A stretch of DNA of 64,000 bases from assembly GCA_017165825.1 (NCBI GenBank), contig CM029370.1, forward strand, positions 10,885,767 through 10,949,766, written 5' to 3'. This DNA comes from Hepsetus odoe. Taxonomy: Eukaryota; Chordata; Actinopteri; Characiformes; Hepsetidae. Position numbers and translations under genes: made by a program. Within the stretch, counting starts at the first letter, position 1. Every line of letters starts with the position of its first letter. Positions 13,138 to 27,644 of the stretch are shown piece after piece. A model generated the notes under the pieces. The model saw nothing but the letters and a program-made list of their open reading frames with translations. It was not told where the DNA came from and made no database searches.

Positions 13138-15845
13138 TTTATTATTACAACATGCTACAGTTGATAAAATCAAGTTACAGTAAGAATTTATTAGGGGGCA
13201 AATACACCTTCCTCTAAAGATATAAAATGGTTGCAGAAAACAGGATGTATTAAAGCCCAGCTCAGTGACAAACTGATAAAAGCCATAGAAAGGCTTTTTG
13301 AGGAATCATTTCATTTGTTCCAGCAAGCACTGAATACCCTCTTTATCAACCAGACATATTGTTCAGACATTCACAAAACATGTCCAAGGTGCTGATACAA
13401 TAAACCACAATATTAAGAGTTTCTCCACAATGGGAAAATACTATTTCTATGATGAGAACGTGAGTAATCAGGCAATCTGTAATGCATTTCAGCATTTTTT
13501 TTTTTGCTTTGTTTTTTTTTTTTGTGTATATGTTTTGACATGTGCGCTGATTGCATTTGGAGACAGCAGTGATTGAACAGACAAATGTTCTAAACAAATA
13601 ATACTTGCAAGAAAGTAACGCTTCAGTCAGTCATGAAAATATAATCACAACGCTAGAATAGTTAACCCTGTGCTGTGCTACGTGAACACCTATTCGATGA
13701 AGTCATTGCTGCCAGGTTTTTGAAGAGGAAAAACATCATGCCTTCTTTAAACCTTAATTACCAGAAAGCTGAAAGGTGTGGAGTTCTGACAGTACAACAA
13801 CAAAACATCTGAACTAAAAATCAAACAAAAAGAAAGAACACGGATATGCTGTCTTTGTAGCACCTTGAAGGAGAGCTAGAGACTAACACTGCTCACACCA
13901 TATACCAAGAACGATACTGCACATCACTAACCTTGTTTGTGTGGACAGGATTGTCACCAGGAACACACCTCAGTCAGGAAAAATGAGAAAGGAGTGGTTT
14001 TGAAACAGTGCAGCTTTTTTTTTTTTTAGGTAAGAAGCAACACTGCTGACAGGAGGTCAAGTTGCCGCTCAAAGTTTCGGTTGTCGAGTAGGATGCACTG
14101 GGTTACGTGAATTTTACGCCGATGAAAACACCAAGGTAATGGAGTGAGGAAGAAGGCAAGCTGAAAATGATCTGGCACTTGTGTGGTTCAATAGCTTTGA
14201 AAAGGAATACTTCACCCACAAAAGCTGATCTTGTTCATGACGGATACAAGCCAGTCACACTGTTAGCATTATGCCAGCCAGATAATTCTCGCTCCTTCCC
14301 ACTGCTTTTCCATTCGTTCTTTGGGCAAAGTACTTCTTAAGACAGAACAAAGCTGGTAAGAATACCAGGTATGGTTTGGGTCCAGCTGCCCTTGAGACAG
14401 CATAGTTGTGTGGCTGCTAAGCAAAACATTAGGAACCAAACGACTACTCAGCCACAGAATGCTAGATACGACTGTAGAGCTCAGCTACTCACAAAAGGCC
14501 TTCGTCAGGCCTGTAATGCGTGCATAGCTTATTCATCAAAACAGTAAAGTCAAACATGGTGTAACAAAGGCTTGAGATCTGCCCAACAATGGATGATCTG
14601 ATATGATTATTTGTCAGAAAAAAAGCTATGTGATAGCCTTCTCTGTTTTAGCAATGTGAAAAAAAGGGAAAATGTTAACAAATCAAGCAGTGAAACCACA
14701 GACGTTGTTCTCCTAAAAAAAATAATACAAAAACATTCAAGCATGGTCTCTCGAGAAACACACTAAGCTCCTTTAGGGATACCTGGTGAAATTTCAAAAT
14801 TGCTGTCTTAGTTAAAATACCGCAGTCCAAAATAAAAGAAATAATAAATTACTTTGTTTAAAAAGGCCTTGTTGCCTCAGGTACAACTCCTGGCACTCCT
14901 CTCCTCTCCTGCAGCACCCTACCAGAGTAAGATCCATTCTTTTGTAACTTTAAAAATCAGATAAAAAATATTTATATATAAGTGAAGGACAGAGACACCA
15001 GTTCTCCCTAAGCAAATTCCCTAACTTTGAATTTAAAATCCAGCCCTTACGCTGTGATGCCATTAAAAGCCTTGCCCATATCTTGCTTTGCTCAGGCATG
15101 TGTCCTCCATATGTGCTGAAACATGTTTGTGTTTTGATGTTTTCTGTGCTCGGAGTGACAAAGTTCTGTGAATTAAATGATAAAAAAATAAATAATAAAA
15201 GTACACTGCTTATTCCAACAATCCCAGCACTTACAATTGTATTAAAAAAAAACCAAAAAAAAACACACATTTGCGCTCATGGTCAAAATAGTGATTGCAC
15301 TTCTCAATGTTCAAACAATAATTGTACCTGCTGAGTTTAACATACTGAGAAAAAAAAAATTTACTTTCCCAATTTGTTAAACTAAACAATTTAAACTAAA
15401 CAGACTATTTAAACTAAAATAGGGGCTAGAAACGCACCCTCCATCAAATTGTCTTCTGTATCTGTAAAGGAATGTATTTTTTATGAAAATGTGAAGGAAA
15501 AAATAAATAAATAAAAAAGCACTTTAACTTGGTGTTCAGATTGATGTGTAGGGCTGTGTGAGGGGTCTGATCTCAAGTGTTGCACATACAAAACGAGAGC
15601 ACAATGGCCTGAATGTCTTGAGAACGCAGTATCATTTAGACTGTAATATGACTGGGATCCAATATCTTATCCTTCATCTTACACAGAAGTCCTATACAGT
15701 ACTCAGCATCTCAAACAGCATATGAAACACCATCTGTGGGGTTTACTACAAAATGGGAAATGCATATAAAATACACAAGGGGAAGAAGAGGGGCTGTTGC
15801 CTGGCCTGGTGAGAGGAAAAAGGGCAATCTGGCTGAGGTGTAGCA
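13138..15845 (-). other. vash2: Probable vash2 3' UTR
   Basis: Read on the - strand, an AATAAA (13138-13143) is a plausible end for a 2.7-kb 3' UTR downstream of the vash2 stop. No other gene was found in the interval. Extent is inferred: several other AATAAA words closer to the stop could also serve, for example near 15183. Confidence 0.4.
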
Positions 15846-18800
15846 TTAGATCCGGATCTGGTAGCCATCGTTTAGAGTGCTGAGCTCTGCAGGCTTTCTG
15901 TCCAGGGCAGCAGGCCTAAACACAGACACAGACATCTTATATATTACTAGATTTATATCACCATTCCATCATCTCAAAACAGACAGTCAGCGGTACAGTT
16001 TGTCCACAGTTGCTTGAGCCTGAAATAAAAAGCTGAAAGCAGCAGTTTTCCTGCATTAATTTGAACACTCTGCTAATTTCAAAGCCTTTTGCATTCTTCT
16101 TAACTGTGATACACAGTATAGGAGACAGTTTTCAAAAAGAGCTTTGAGAGAGAGAGAGAGAGATCCTCCATAATTTTTTTATTCTGCAGGGCTCTCACTT
16201 GCACCCTAAAGGAGAGTGAAAGAGCGATCACACTCCTAGGAAGGAGGAATTCACTTATTCAGCATTATTTGACATTATGACATAATCAGCTTTAAAAAAT
16301 CCTCAGAAGTTGCTGGAATCAGGCTATGCAGTAGACTGAGTGTTCCCTACATGTCTCTACAGCATTATGTGAAAGGCTTGGAATAGCCTTTTATGCTTAC
16401 AGTTATCTGTTTTGCCCCTGTATATAGGCATCTGTGAAAATCTTGCCATTTATGCAGCAGTGATGGGTGACATATTTTAGATCACCATAGACAGACTCCT
16501 CTGACAGAAGGAAAAACATTAAACCAACCAACCTAGTTACTCATTTAAACTAGAAAGTGTTTAAACTAATTTTAACACTACTTGCAAACTGGTCATTAAA
16601 CACAAGAGTTCATAATCATAATTTACATAAAACTATGTAAAAAAAAAAAAAAAAAACACTTCAAATTCAACTGATCTGACAATCGACCAGCTGACAGAAC
16701 CATTTATCATATTTGACCACAGCTGAGAATGGTGACCATATTTGACCTTTCACGACTGACACACATATATATATATATATGTAACACATACACACACACA
16801 CACACACACCTTATATAGAAGTCAATAAAGCACTGTTTAACTAATGAATCATCTGTCATTTTGAACTTGACTCTGTACTGTCTTCGTACTTTAAAATCTT
16901 TTAAAATGGTTATTTTTATCCGTCAAATGTTTCATACTGGTTCATAATGTTTTAGACGGCAATATAGAAGAGTTCTTTGAAAACCGTTGTACAGCAAGTT
17001 GCTGATTATGTAATGGTAGAGCTAGAAACAATCCCTTTTGCCCTTCCTCTAGCTCTTGCTCTCACCAAAGTGATTAAAACACCCTTGATCTGTCAATCTG
17101 TCTTTCTTTCAGGACAGCTGACAACACAGTCCAACACTGTGAGGCACTCAATCACATGACTGTGCCAAGCCAGGCTCATCATGCTCCAAGCCCTTTTTCC
17201 TACAGAGCTGGGTGTCTAGCAGTACAGAACACATTTAGCATTTTATTCATCCAAAAAAGTACCGGTTTCTTATTACGTAGTCTCAGCCTGAGATGTAGTG
17301 TCAACAGATTTAATGCATCATATTACAGATTTTAATCTTTTATTTTGAGATCTGGTGACTACCAAGGCCAGAGGATATGATTTACATTATTTTCATGCTC
17401 ATCAGGCCATTCAGTGACCCCTGAGTCCTCCCTTCTGTAGATGTCATGGTCATCCTGGAAGTGACTGCTCATCTTAAGTTAGAAATGAGCAGTCAGAACT
17501 ACTTTTTACCCTGTAAGGGAGAATAAACCCACATGAAACCAGCAAAACCCCCAAACCAAAATGCCCCCATACCAAAGCCACTGGACCACTCACACTAGGA
17601 GTTTTTCCAAAAAAGCATTTCAAATCATTCTTTTTCCACATAACCATCGCCTGTGTTTTTCACACCACTGAACTCTCAGCTCTGTACTTATCTTTAACAG
17701 AAGGGGTCTGTGCTACAACCACAGTATATCCCTCTCTTTGGTGTTGTGGACTGTTCTTGCTGACATAGCCCGGAATTCACCTGGCATTTTCAGGCACCTG
17801 ACCTAGTTGGGGAAGCTAGTAGGGTTATAGACCCCTTAATTGGAAGGTTTTGGGGTCGAGTTCCAGGCCAGGCCACCCTAAAGTACCCTTGAGCAAGGAA
17901 CTGTCCCCAACACTGTATTGGTTAAATGCAGAAAAGCATGTTGTTGTGGTTTACTGTTTACCTGGTTTTCTCATATAATTACACTTATGCAGTCAGCAGT
18001 CCTTTTGCATGTATTTACTCTGTTCCTTATAGATCTACCTGCAGAGGTCCTTTTAGTACCGGTTTGTTTCAAAGCACTAATCGAATGCTTTTGTGAAAGT
18101 TTGCCATCGTAGGCACAGAACTTCACTTAGGTCTTAATCCAAATTCGAGGTCACCTAAGCCAGCTAAGCGCTTTAATATACACAACACCGAAAATGTTTG
18201 GGTGTTAGGGGTTTAACTACATCATGCAGTAAACCTCTTTGGGGGCATTGGGGTTGGGTCGGTTTTTTGCTGTAGTGATCAGTCAGAAGGTTAACTATTA
18301 AGAAATGGCGCTGCATTGGTACCAGAATCCCAAAAAGGGTGCCATAAGGACATATGTGCAAATAGGATTAAACTAATAGATAAACTAAAAGAAGCATGGT
18401 GAGGCATGCTGTGTTGGAAGCAGCCCTGAGGACAGTAGTTACACTTTGAGTGGGTGGAGTGTAAGAAGTGTGGCAGCTTTCACACCAAGTTGTTTTTCAG
18501 AAGGAAACCTCCAATCTGCAGCCAAAAGGACTCCCAATAAGCACGCTGCTCAGGTCTTCTATAGTGATGCACCAATTTAGAACTGATGAACCAATTTCCG
18601 AGCTGAAATGATAATTAAAGGGGTATTATAGTTACGCTAAAGGTGTAAACAAGGTCATTCAGAGCGGTTAAACAGACAGGAAATAGTTCACTGTGATGGT
18701 ATGATCCAGATGTATAAAGCATTTAAAGCCTTTTAAAGTGTCAGAGAAAGCAATCAAATCTTTTATATGACTGCTGTTCATTCTTATATCTTCACAGGTA

Positions 18801-20668
18801 ATGCATTATTCATATTTGTATCTACAAATGTGACAGCAGGGACATTCTTTTTGACACTTTTCTCTACACAGAACTGTGTGTATAACAAAATGCATTGACA
18901 GTTGATTAAAAATAGCTTGTGACATTGTTCGCTATATAATAACACTGCAAAAATACATATTTGTATACATAAAATAAATACTATGCTTCTGTGCATAATG
19001 ACACATGACTTATGTATGTCTAATGCTGTTTAGACCAGTTTAGTGATAAACCAACAATTTTCTGAATAGGGAAAGGACTGCTACTGTAAAGATGACTAAT
19101 AAAAATGTATAAATTCATAAATAAAATAACCTCAATCAATTTACAAGTCTGGGATCACTTAACCCCAGATTCAGCCAAGTCTCTGTCAACGTTATTTTTT
19201 CCCCCATATGCATCTCTGGTTCGCCACACTGCATAAGCATACTCACGCAGAAGAAGTGGTGGCTTGGGACAAGACCCAATAATCTTCCAATCTCAGACCT
19301 GTAGGTCACCCTGAGGTACCCAAACTTCTGTATGAGGTGTTAAAAGCAGAGAAAACTTTTTTCTTGAAATCACAGAGTCACTTCAATTAAATTTTTTTCA
19401 TTTTAAATATGAAACTTGTGTTAAACAAATGGCCTTTCCACTTTCTATTTATTCACAATGTCTTATGAATATGATTTGTTGTGTTATTTATAATAAAAAG
19501 GTATATGTTTATGAAAATGGTATTAAAAACATGACAAATTATACTGCATCTGTCATCAGCTGCATCCCATCAGCTAATTTGTACTTGTTTTTCCTTTCCA
19601 GTTTTGTTCAATATAGTTGCTGAGAACTTCAGGAAGCACCTTTACATAATTGTTGCATGATTTATTTCTAATTACATTTTTTTTACACATGTCAATTTTA
19701 ATAATAATCTTAAATTCAACCCTTTAAAATCATAACCATGATCAAACTTGTTTTTATTTGTAGTTATTTGTAAGTACATAGTCAAAATACAAGATGAGTG
19801 TAATAAGTGAGCATATGCACAATGTGTAGCTCATAAATCAGTCCTTTTAAGTCCTTCTTCTAAACTACATCCAATAGGATGACCAATAATCTCTTAAAAT
19901 CACACCAAAGGTTAAAGCCTGAAACGTTTTGTTTCTGGTAGCCTTCTCTAAGCAAGAGATGCAAAAGTAATTGTAGGTATGGATGACAGTAAAATGGATG
20001 TTGTGTTTCTGCTATATACGGAGCTGCTGCTGTCTGCTTCACAATTAACATCTCCAAGCATGTGACAAGTTTGAGAAAAGGGGGTGTTAAGAAAAAACTA
20101 AAATAGCACCAGTTATAAAGAGGGTAGTCTACAAAGACTATGTTTACAAGTCACTAACATGGTTGGGACTGATGCACTGTCTATGAACATGTGATCATCA
20201 TTTGTGGGTCAGACTATGTTACATATTTGTATGCTATAGGTTATCTGTTGATCTTAACAGTGAAACAAGCTATGTTAAACAAGCTTAAACTGCACCAGAG
20301 TTTGAGGACAGCTGGAAAGCATTGGTGATACGACTAAGATTTTATCACAACGTTGTGATGTCTTTTCTTGACATATTGGGGTCTCTTATAGAACACCCAC
20401 CAAATGTTCCATGAAATACATAATTATAATATTTGCCCCAATACTTTATATAATGAGTTTGAATGCCCAATACATGATTAGAGATATTATGTAAAACTTG
20501 GAGAGAAAAACTGAAAACCCGGTGCATGCACGTTTTATATATGTCTTCCTCTCACTACATATGAACTGAATGAAGCTACATCATTACCAGGGGTCATGCT
20601 TCAACTAGAGAATGCAGTAAGAACTCTTGAGTCATCAGAGGCTGATGTGCTAACAAAATCAACAACCT

Positions 20669-20699
<31 letters not shown>

Positions 20700-23600
20700 C
20701 AAAACCACTTTCAAATGTATGTCCCCTCAAGTAGCATCACCAAGAGAGATCTTTCATAACCAAGTAAATATGTAAAATACAGATCAAGGATTAAGGGATT
20801 TTGTTTTTCTTTCTTTATTCTAGATAGTACTTTTAAAAATGTAAAAATTATCATTTTCCATTTCTGAGTTTTTAATGTGGGCTAGACATAGTGATTTACT
20901 GACCCAACTGTCAGTCATGCCATTTGCCTTCTTTCCTGGTGTTCTGTAACCAGCAACCTTACATCAATCTAGTACTGTGCACATGGATTAATGCCAGTAG
21001 TAATTTCAGGGTATGTTGGTGAGATTTGTTGAGCTGAGGTAGGTTTGGTTTCATTTATAATCATTAAAAACCAATGGTAGGATTTTTTTATTTTATTTGG
21101 TAAGTTGGTGCTTAGCCTACAATTCCCCTAAGCTTTGCTGCCAAAAAAAGTCACAACATGGTAAAGTGATCCTCTGAACAGCTGCTACCATAAGGCAAGT
21201 ACTTACACCGTATGCTCTACTGTTTAACTGCATCACTAGAGCGAAACGGATGCTACCTCACTGGGTTTTCCATCAACTGTAACATGAGAAGTTCTGTTAG
21301 GTTAGTGTGCTCCTAATGAGATCCCAAGCTGCTGAAGCATGCTAGCTTATGGAATGTGAAATGCAAGCATTACATTCTCTGAACATCCGATCTATCAAGA
21401 ATGAAACAATATAAGAGTCTTTGAGGGCAAACTAAAAAGGGAACTAAATTGAGAAAAAAAAAAAATAATAATAATAATAAAATTAGGATACTTTGCATCA
21501 TGCATATTCATCCTACAGTTAAATTGGTATGGCATAGACACTTTTTTCCTTCTTTCAGTAATAGATTGAAAGTAACATATACATTTCATATAAATGTTCA
21601 GCTTTTAATTTAATTCCCACGGAAATAAATCACCACTATATAAAAATGATGAATGAACATACATCAGCATTATACAAAATGACAGAAGTGTATCTCAGGT
21701 AATTAACTTCAGAGTGTGGGCAGAATATTGGCAGTAATGTTTAATGATAGGAAATGACAGACTTCTCAAAGCCAAAAGCCAGAAGACTGTTTAACAACAT
21801 TAGTATGCCATAGAAAAGTAGGAGTACATACGATTTGTCTCTTCTGTGAAGGTGTTGTCGTCTTTGGGGGCTAACGCCTTGCCTTCGGCGTGGTGATAAG
21901 GACTTCCCTCTAGCCCGATCCTTAATTGGTGACTGGGCACTGGACGACTTCAGTATCTGCAACAAACTCACTAATTTCAAACAAACAAGACAATTGCCTC
22001 TGAAATTTTATGAAATCTGCACAGTCTGTTCATTGTTTTCGCAATTCTGGTCTTTGCAATCCTGACATGATCGGACAAGGATTATTTAAAAAGGGCCTGA
22101 TGCTTTATTTTTCTACTATTTTTTTTTCCATGATGTTTGTGTCAAAAAAAATAATTCAGAATTTCTCATTTCCAATCTCTGTTTATCCCTTAGAATAAAA
22201 AGGAAGTTTGTGTTACTGTGCCTTTACAACTAATTTTGAAATACCCTTTCTGACTGGCCATCCTGCATTGCAACTCATTCCAAGGACACTAGACTGAAAC
22301 AGTCCTTCAGAATGCATGTGCAGGGATAACTTGCTGTAGGCTGAATAAGAACATAAATTCCAAGGTCTGGAAACAAGTTCCTGCAGTGTAGTTCCATATA
22401 TGGACTTAATGGATTAGGCAGTGAATGTAATTGATCATATGGGCCTTTTAATATATTGAAAGGCAGCACAATCCTTAAATGTACCAGTATTTTTGCAATA
22501 GAGTATTTTGTGCAGCACTATTTTATAAACTACTTTCCTGAACTTCTTTTGATGCCTTGATCTTCTGACTTCCACGATCATGTCATAGAATTAAAGATTC
22601 TATTCATGTGATAAAACAATTAAAGTAATTAAGTACTATTTTCATTAAGTACTGTTCATACGTAAGGCATGAACAGATGGGGGGGTACAGACTACCAAGC
22701 GAGAGCACAGACTATCTAGTACAAAAGAGAGTACAGACTATCTAGCTCCACTGGAAAGACTAATGGAGTCTTATAAAGAGCACCCAAAAGACTGATGGAG
22801 CCATATAAAGAGTAATAAAGACAAAAAAAAGTTTGTAACTATTACCGACCATCGGAAGTGAAGTTGTTATGGGTTCCCTATGCATCTTCTCTCATTAGCA
22901 GCCTTGCAAGCAGATGGAGATCTAGGCATTGCCCCTAAAGGTACCTCAGTCTTCTCATGCACATCAACCTAATACAGTCACTAGTCGATTTACTCACAAA
23001 AAAGAAATGCACTCAGTTTCCCAACTATACACCACAAGGGAGTATAGAAAACAAAGAGGTTTAGTAATGACTTTGGAATGGTTGTTGGAGGTTCTTTTTT
23101 GTTATTTAGTTAGATTGCAATTCATTCCTGGGCAATGCTGTGATTTCAGGAGGAAAAGCCTTTACTGATTTTAATGTACTGAAAAGGCATTTTTATTTAA
23201 AATTTCATAAAAAGTAAAATTGTCCACCATGTGCTCTAGAAAAGGGGGGTTGAATCTTCTCTACAATGGCTGGTGTGGCTGTAGGTTTGTATTCCAGCAG
23301 AAATGGTAATTATCAGTTGTTTGAGTTGGTGTTTGTGTTTAATGGTAACACAGCCATGCTGCCCTTTTGCAAATAAGACTGGAAACTGCTGGGGTAGTCT
23401 ACAAGGCAAACTGAAGTTCTGAACTGGCAAGTGACAAACAGGAACAAGCTTAAGTTTTAGTTTATACTTTTAGCAATATAAAATTGTTTCAGAATGCAAG
23501 ACCAGGCCATAAATTCCTCAGTATCCATAAAAAGCAGCCTGCATTCTTCACAGACTTCAGGGTTTCGGTTTCCACTCTATAATCACATGATCTAAACAAA

Positions 23601-26600
23601 TTATGAACAGATGACTGCGGACAGCGACAAGGTTTTCATTTAGGGGACACATGGCCTACTTTGCACTCCCTACTGTCAAACACTATTGCCACATTAAGAC
23701 CAAAACTGCTGATTTCAGAACATACTGGGAATTTCTTTCTACCTGGAATATTAACATAAATGGCTTGGCAGCTTTTGATTCAAAAGTAGAAATTTGTTCT
23801 CATTTCACAGTTGATATAGGAGGAGTGAAGATGTGGTCTAAATTTCATAGACTGTCACTGCAAATTAAGGTCAGAGTACACCTCATGTGAAAAATCAAGT
23901 AAAGGAGACCAGCTTTTCAAAGAATAATTATTTCACAAGAATAAAAGCCATTCCTGACATGTATTGATGCACTTACCTTAAAAAGCTAATGTTTAAGATA
24001 TTTATAATAATCAAATTAATAAAAACTTGCATTTAACATTTTAATTGATGAAAAAAATTGCATTATTAGTTTCCACTACAATAAGTTTATTTTAGTCTAA
24101 CAAAACATACTAATAAACTGGTTTACTTTGGTCAAGAGTTTTAAAAATTAACATTAATAATTCAGGTACAGTCTTTTGTAAAAGAGACATGAGCCATCCT
24201 CTTCCTCAACTACCCTTTCCAACTCAAAATAAACAACATTTCAACATTTCTCACCTTCATCCTCATGTCACGGCCATGTTTCTCCAGCTCCTTGCGCACG
24301 TCTTCACGGCCCTGCCTGCAGGGGCTAAGCACCAGGTACTTCCACTCGATGGGCTGGAAAACGTGGGGGTTGTGAGGCACATAGAGGCCAATCTTCACCT
24401 TCTTCATGGTGTGCTGGTAGCGGCGGTAAGAGTCCTCAAACTCAAAGACCAGTTCACTGAGCGTGCGGAAGCTCAGTGCCTTATCCATCAGGTCAGCACG
24501 TCGGCTCATGCCAAGCGTACCATAGCGACCATTGCAGTAGACACCTAGCACCACATGGTGGAAATGGTGGCCAGAGAACTGTGTCTTAAAGCTGATGGGA
24601 AAACGTTCCACTGAGGTCAGGCCATTGGTTAGGTAGCTGAAAATGAAGTCAAGGATTATTGTGGACTAACAGCAAACTGATACATGAATGGGAACAAGAA
24701 CTTCAAAATGTCTCAAAATTGATCCTAGATGACAGTTATTTTCAAACAGTTCTTGAGTAAGGCTTGCAAGATGCTCCAAAGGGAGACATATCCTTTTCAC
24801 TTGGCAAGACATCTAGGGCAAATTCTTGCTAATTTGCATAGTAAAACAACCTATTTGCTAAAGGTTGGAAAAACAAAAGAATTGCACTAGCAAAATACTT
24901 TAATATTGATAAATATATATTATAAAGTGAATACACCTGAATGCATGTTGGGTTTTATTTATTGCCTCAGTAATAGACAATTGTCTCATAGCACCATAGC
25001 ATGAATATGCCATACCCATACAAAGGCGTACCCTGCTTCTAGTCTTAACCATGACCGATTCATAAATTGGAAAATAAATTTTTCTTTTTCTTCTGGTGTT
25101 AATTGTAGAATTAACAAAAACATGTCATGTCATTATTCTACATCATCGCCTAAAAGTAAAGTGACTTGAATTTATAGACATTTTCATTTTCTGGTTTTGT
25201 TTTTGTCTTACATTCTTGTCCATTTAATAAATAATTGTCCAAGTCAAATACAATACCTAGTGATTATAGAAAAGTCAGTTTATACTCCCATTCTTTTTTA
25301 AGACAGAGAGAGATCTCTATCAAAACAATTACAATTTTCACTTTCATAGTTACATATGTGGCTGCAGGAAAACATTCAAAAAGTCAGTACAACTAACGAC
25401 ATTTCAGTAAGAGTGAGAAATCACCCAGCTGTCTTATATTTACATTTACGGCATTTAGCAGACGCTCTTATCCAGAGCAACTTCCATGTCCTAATTACAG
25501 AGACAGTCCCCCTGGAGCAATACAGGGTTAAGGGTCTTGCTCAGGGACCCAGTGGTGGTAGTGCTAGAGATGGGATTCGAACCTAGGAACTCTTGAGCCA
25601 TAGGTCCATAGGCAAGTATCCGACCTCTAGACCACCGCCTCCCTATGGTTTATCATCACTTGATCTAAACATAAACTTATTTCCAAAAAGGAAACAATCC
25701 TCTACCTACAAAACTTTGTTAAAGCATGTTCTGCCACCTCTTCAAACCCCCATTACAGTGTTACTGTTGAAGTAGTATCAATGTGACTATAGTGGGTCAG
25801 CAGACATTAGGCTAGACAGCTCTTTCCTTTTTGCCTATTGCTGTGAGGTCTGCTACATTTTGCCTATGGTCTTATGTAACTGCCATCAGTGCTCACTGCA
25901 GCATGGCTGCACTTGTTGCAGCAACCCTTTCCAGAGAAATAGTCTCAGGTATAACCAGAACAAAGTTAACTCTAATAAACTCGCAATTCGGATTAAATTC
26001 CAAAGATTGTTGAAGGCTGAAAGACCTTTTTTTTTTAAATCAGTTTCCTTAAAAATGAGTTACTCAAGGGGTTGAAGTGAAAAAATGCTTACCTCCACAA
26101 GTTGTAATAAACTGTATTAGAAGAGTAAAAGTTGTTGTCAGCAATCAGTTGGTCTGCATTGTTATTTTGCGTATGAACAAGCTGCTAAATTTGGCAAGAA
26201 TATACACAGCAGATCTTTTGAGCATGTGTTCTACAACACATGAGCCAGGACAGCTAGGGTGCACCATAGCCTTACCATCTGTCCCAGCAACATGTGGTCA
26301 TCAATGCCAGGGCGGTCTGTCACTTGCAAGTGTTAAAGCATACATACACCCAAAGCCCACATACAAACTCTAATGCATTATTGTTTAATGGAGGCTAATT
26401 CAAGAGTAAATGGAATGTAAATGAGGATCATCCATCTACAGGAATGTAAGTGGAAGAAACATGCTAGGTCTGTAAACTGATTTGTCAGTATACTGGCAAA
26501 AACAAATGTGACTAATGATTAATTGCCATAATAAGTTGCTATGAACAATTTAATAGTTCTTTTAAGTGAATTATAACTATTACAGAAAAAGCCTAAAATG

Positions 26601-27608
26601 GCCAAATAAATTGAATGTCTGGTTTACTTCCTAGTAATCTTCACTCTGTAATACTACATGGTTATCAAACCATGTTATCATGGTTAACATGTTTCCTGCT
26701 GTATTTCTTTAGATTTATTTGCTTTAACTCAAGTAATGAAACCTCATCAGTTATATGATCTACTTCTTACTCTGAAAATAACTAATTATCTTTAGGTTAT
26801 TGCACAATGTTTGTGACAGGCCTTGTTGCAAGAGATGTACTCCTTGTAACAGCTGGTTGCCGAGTTAGTAAACATATAGTTCCCAATTGTTAATGAGAGT
26901 GGTGCAGCGCATCACATTACTGATCTACCAAACCACATGGTCTACAAAGCAGCACTGCTGTGAAATTGCACTGTTTTTGTTGTTAGGGATGCATTTATAC
27001 AAAGTCTCTGGAACTTTAAGGACCATAAATATCCTGCTGCATCTGATAATTTACCATTTTAAAATTCAAAACAGATTCTCACATCAATGCATGCATAAGG
27101 GAATCTAGCATACAACAATTTAATGCCATCTCCAAATTCTAGTTGAACATTACACTGTACACTTATTGCACACTGCCATTTTTGTCTTTGTCTAAAATTA
27201 TGAACCAAGTGGGGCAGCGGTGGCCTAGCGGTTAGGGCGTTAGCCACATGATCGGAGGATCGGGGGTTCAAACCCCTTCCCAATAGGTTGCCCTGAGGTA
27301 CCCTTGAGCAAGGTACCGTCCCCATCACTGCTCCCCGGGCGCTTTCAATAGCTGCCCACTGCTGCACGGGTTTGAGTGTGCATGGGTAAAATGCAGAGGT
27401 CCAATTTCGTTGTGGTTCATGTGTGCTGTGCCGTGACCTCGCAATGACAAGGGTTGTCACTTTCACTTTCAAATCCACTGCTATCTTTATTCTGCAGCAA
27501 AATAGCAGTCTGTAGTGCCTTGCCAAGCAAATAAGTAAGTAAATTAATTACATTTATTAATAAATAAATAAATAAATAATATTTTATAATAAATATAAAT
27601 ACATACAT

Positions 27609-27644
<36 letters not shown>

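Larger units (their letters stand above)
15916..21831 (-). other. vash2: vash2 intron 6 (5.9 kb)
   Basis: Lies between the exon for the basic tail and the last coding exon. It contains an AT/CA microsatellite (16761-16808), a degenerate SINE (17800-17935), a TA/TG tract (20668-20699), an 18-base A run (16639-16656) and an AAT tract near 21449-21482. No other gene was seen. Confidence 0.7.

Noticed and set aside
27211..27285. Possible tRNA gene
   Set aside because: Box A and box B are present but the cloverleaf is incomplete and the same sequence with a long body recurs elsewhere, so it is a SINE head.
27059..27526. 155-codon - strand open frame
   Set aside because: It lies across a family A SINE; coding look comes from the GC-rich element.
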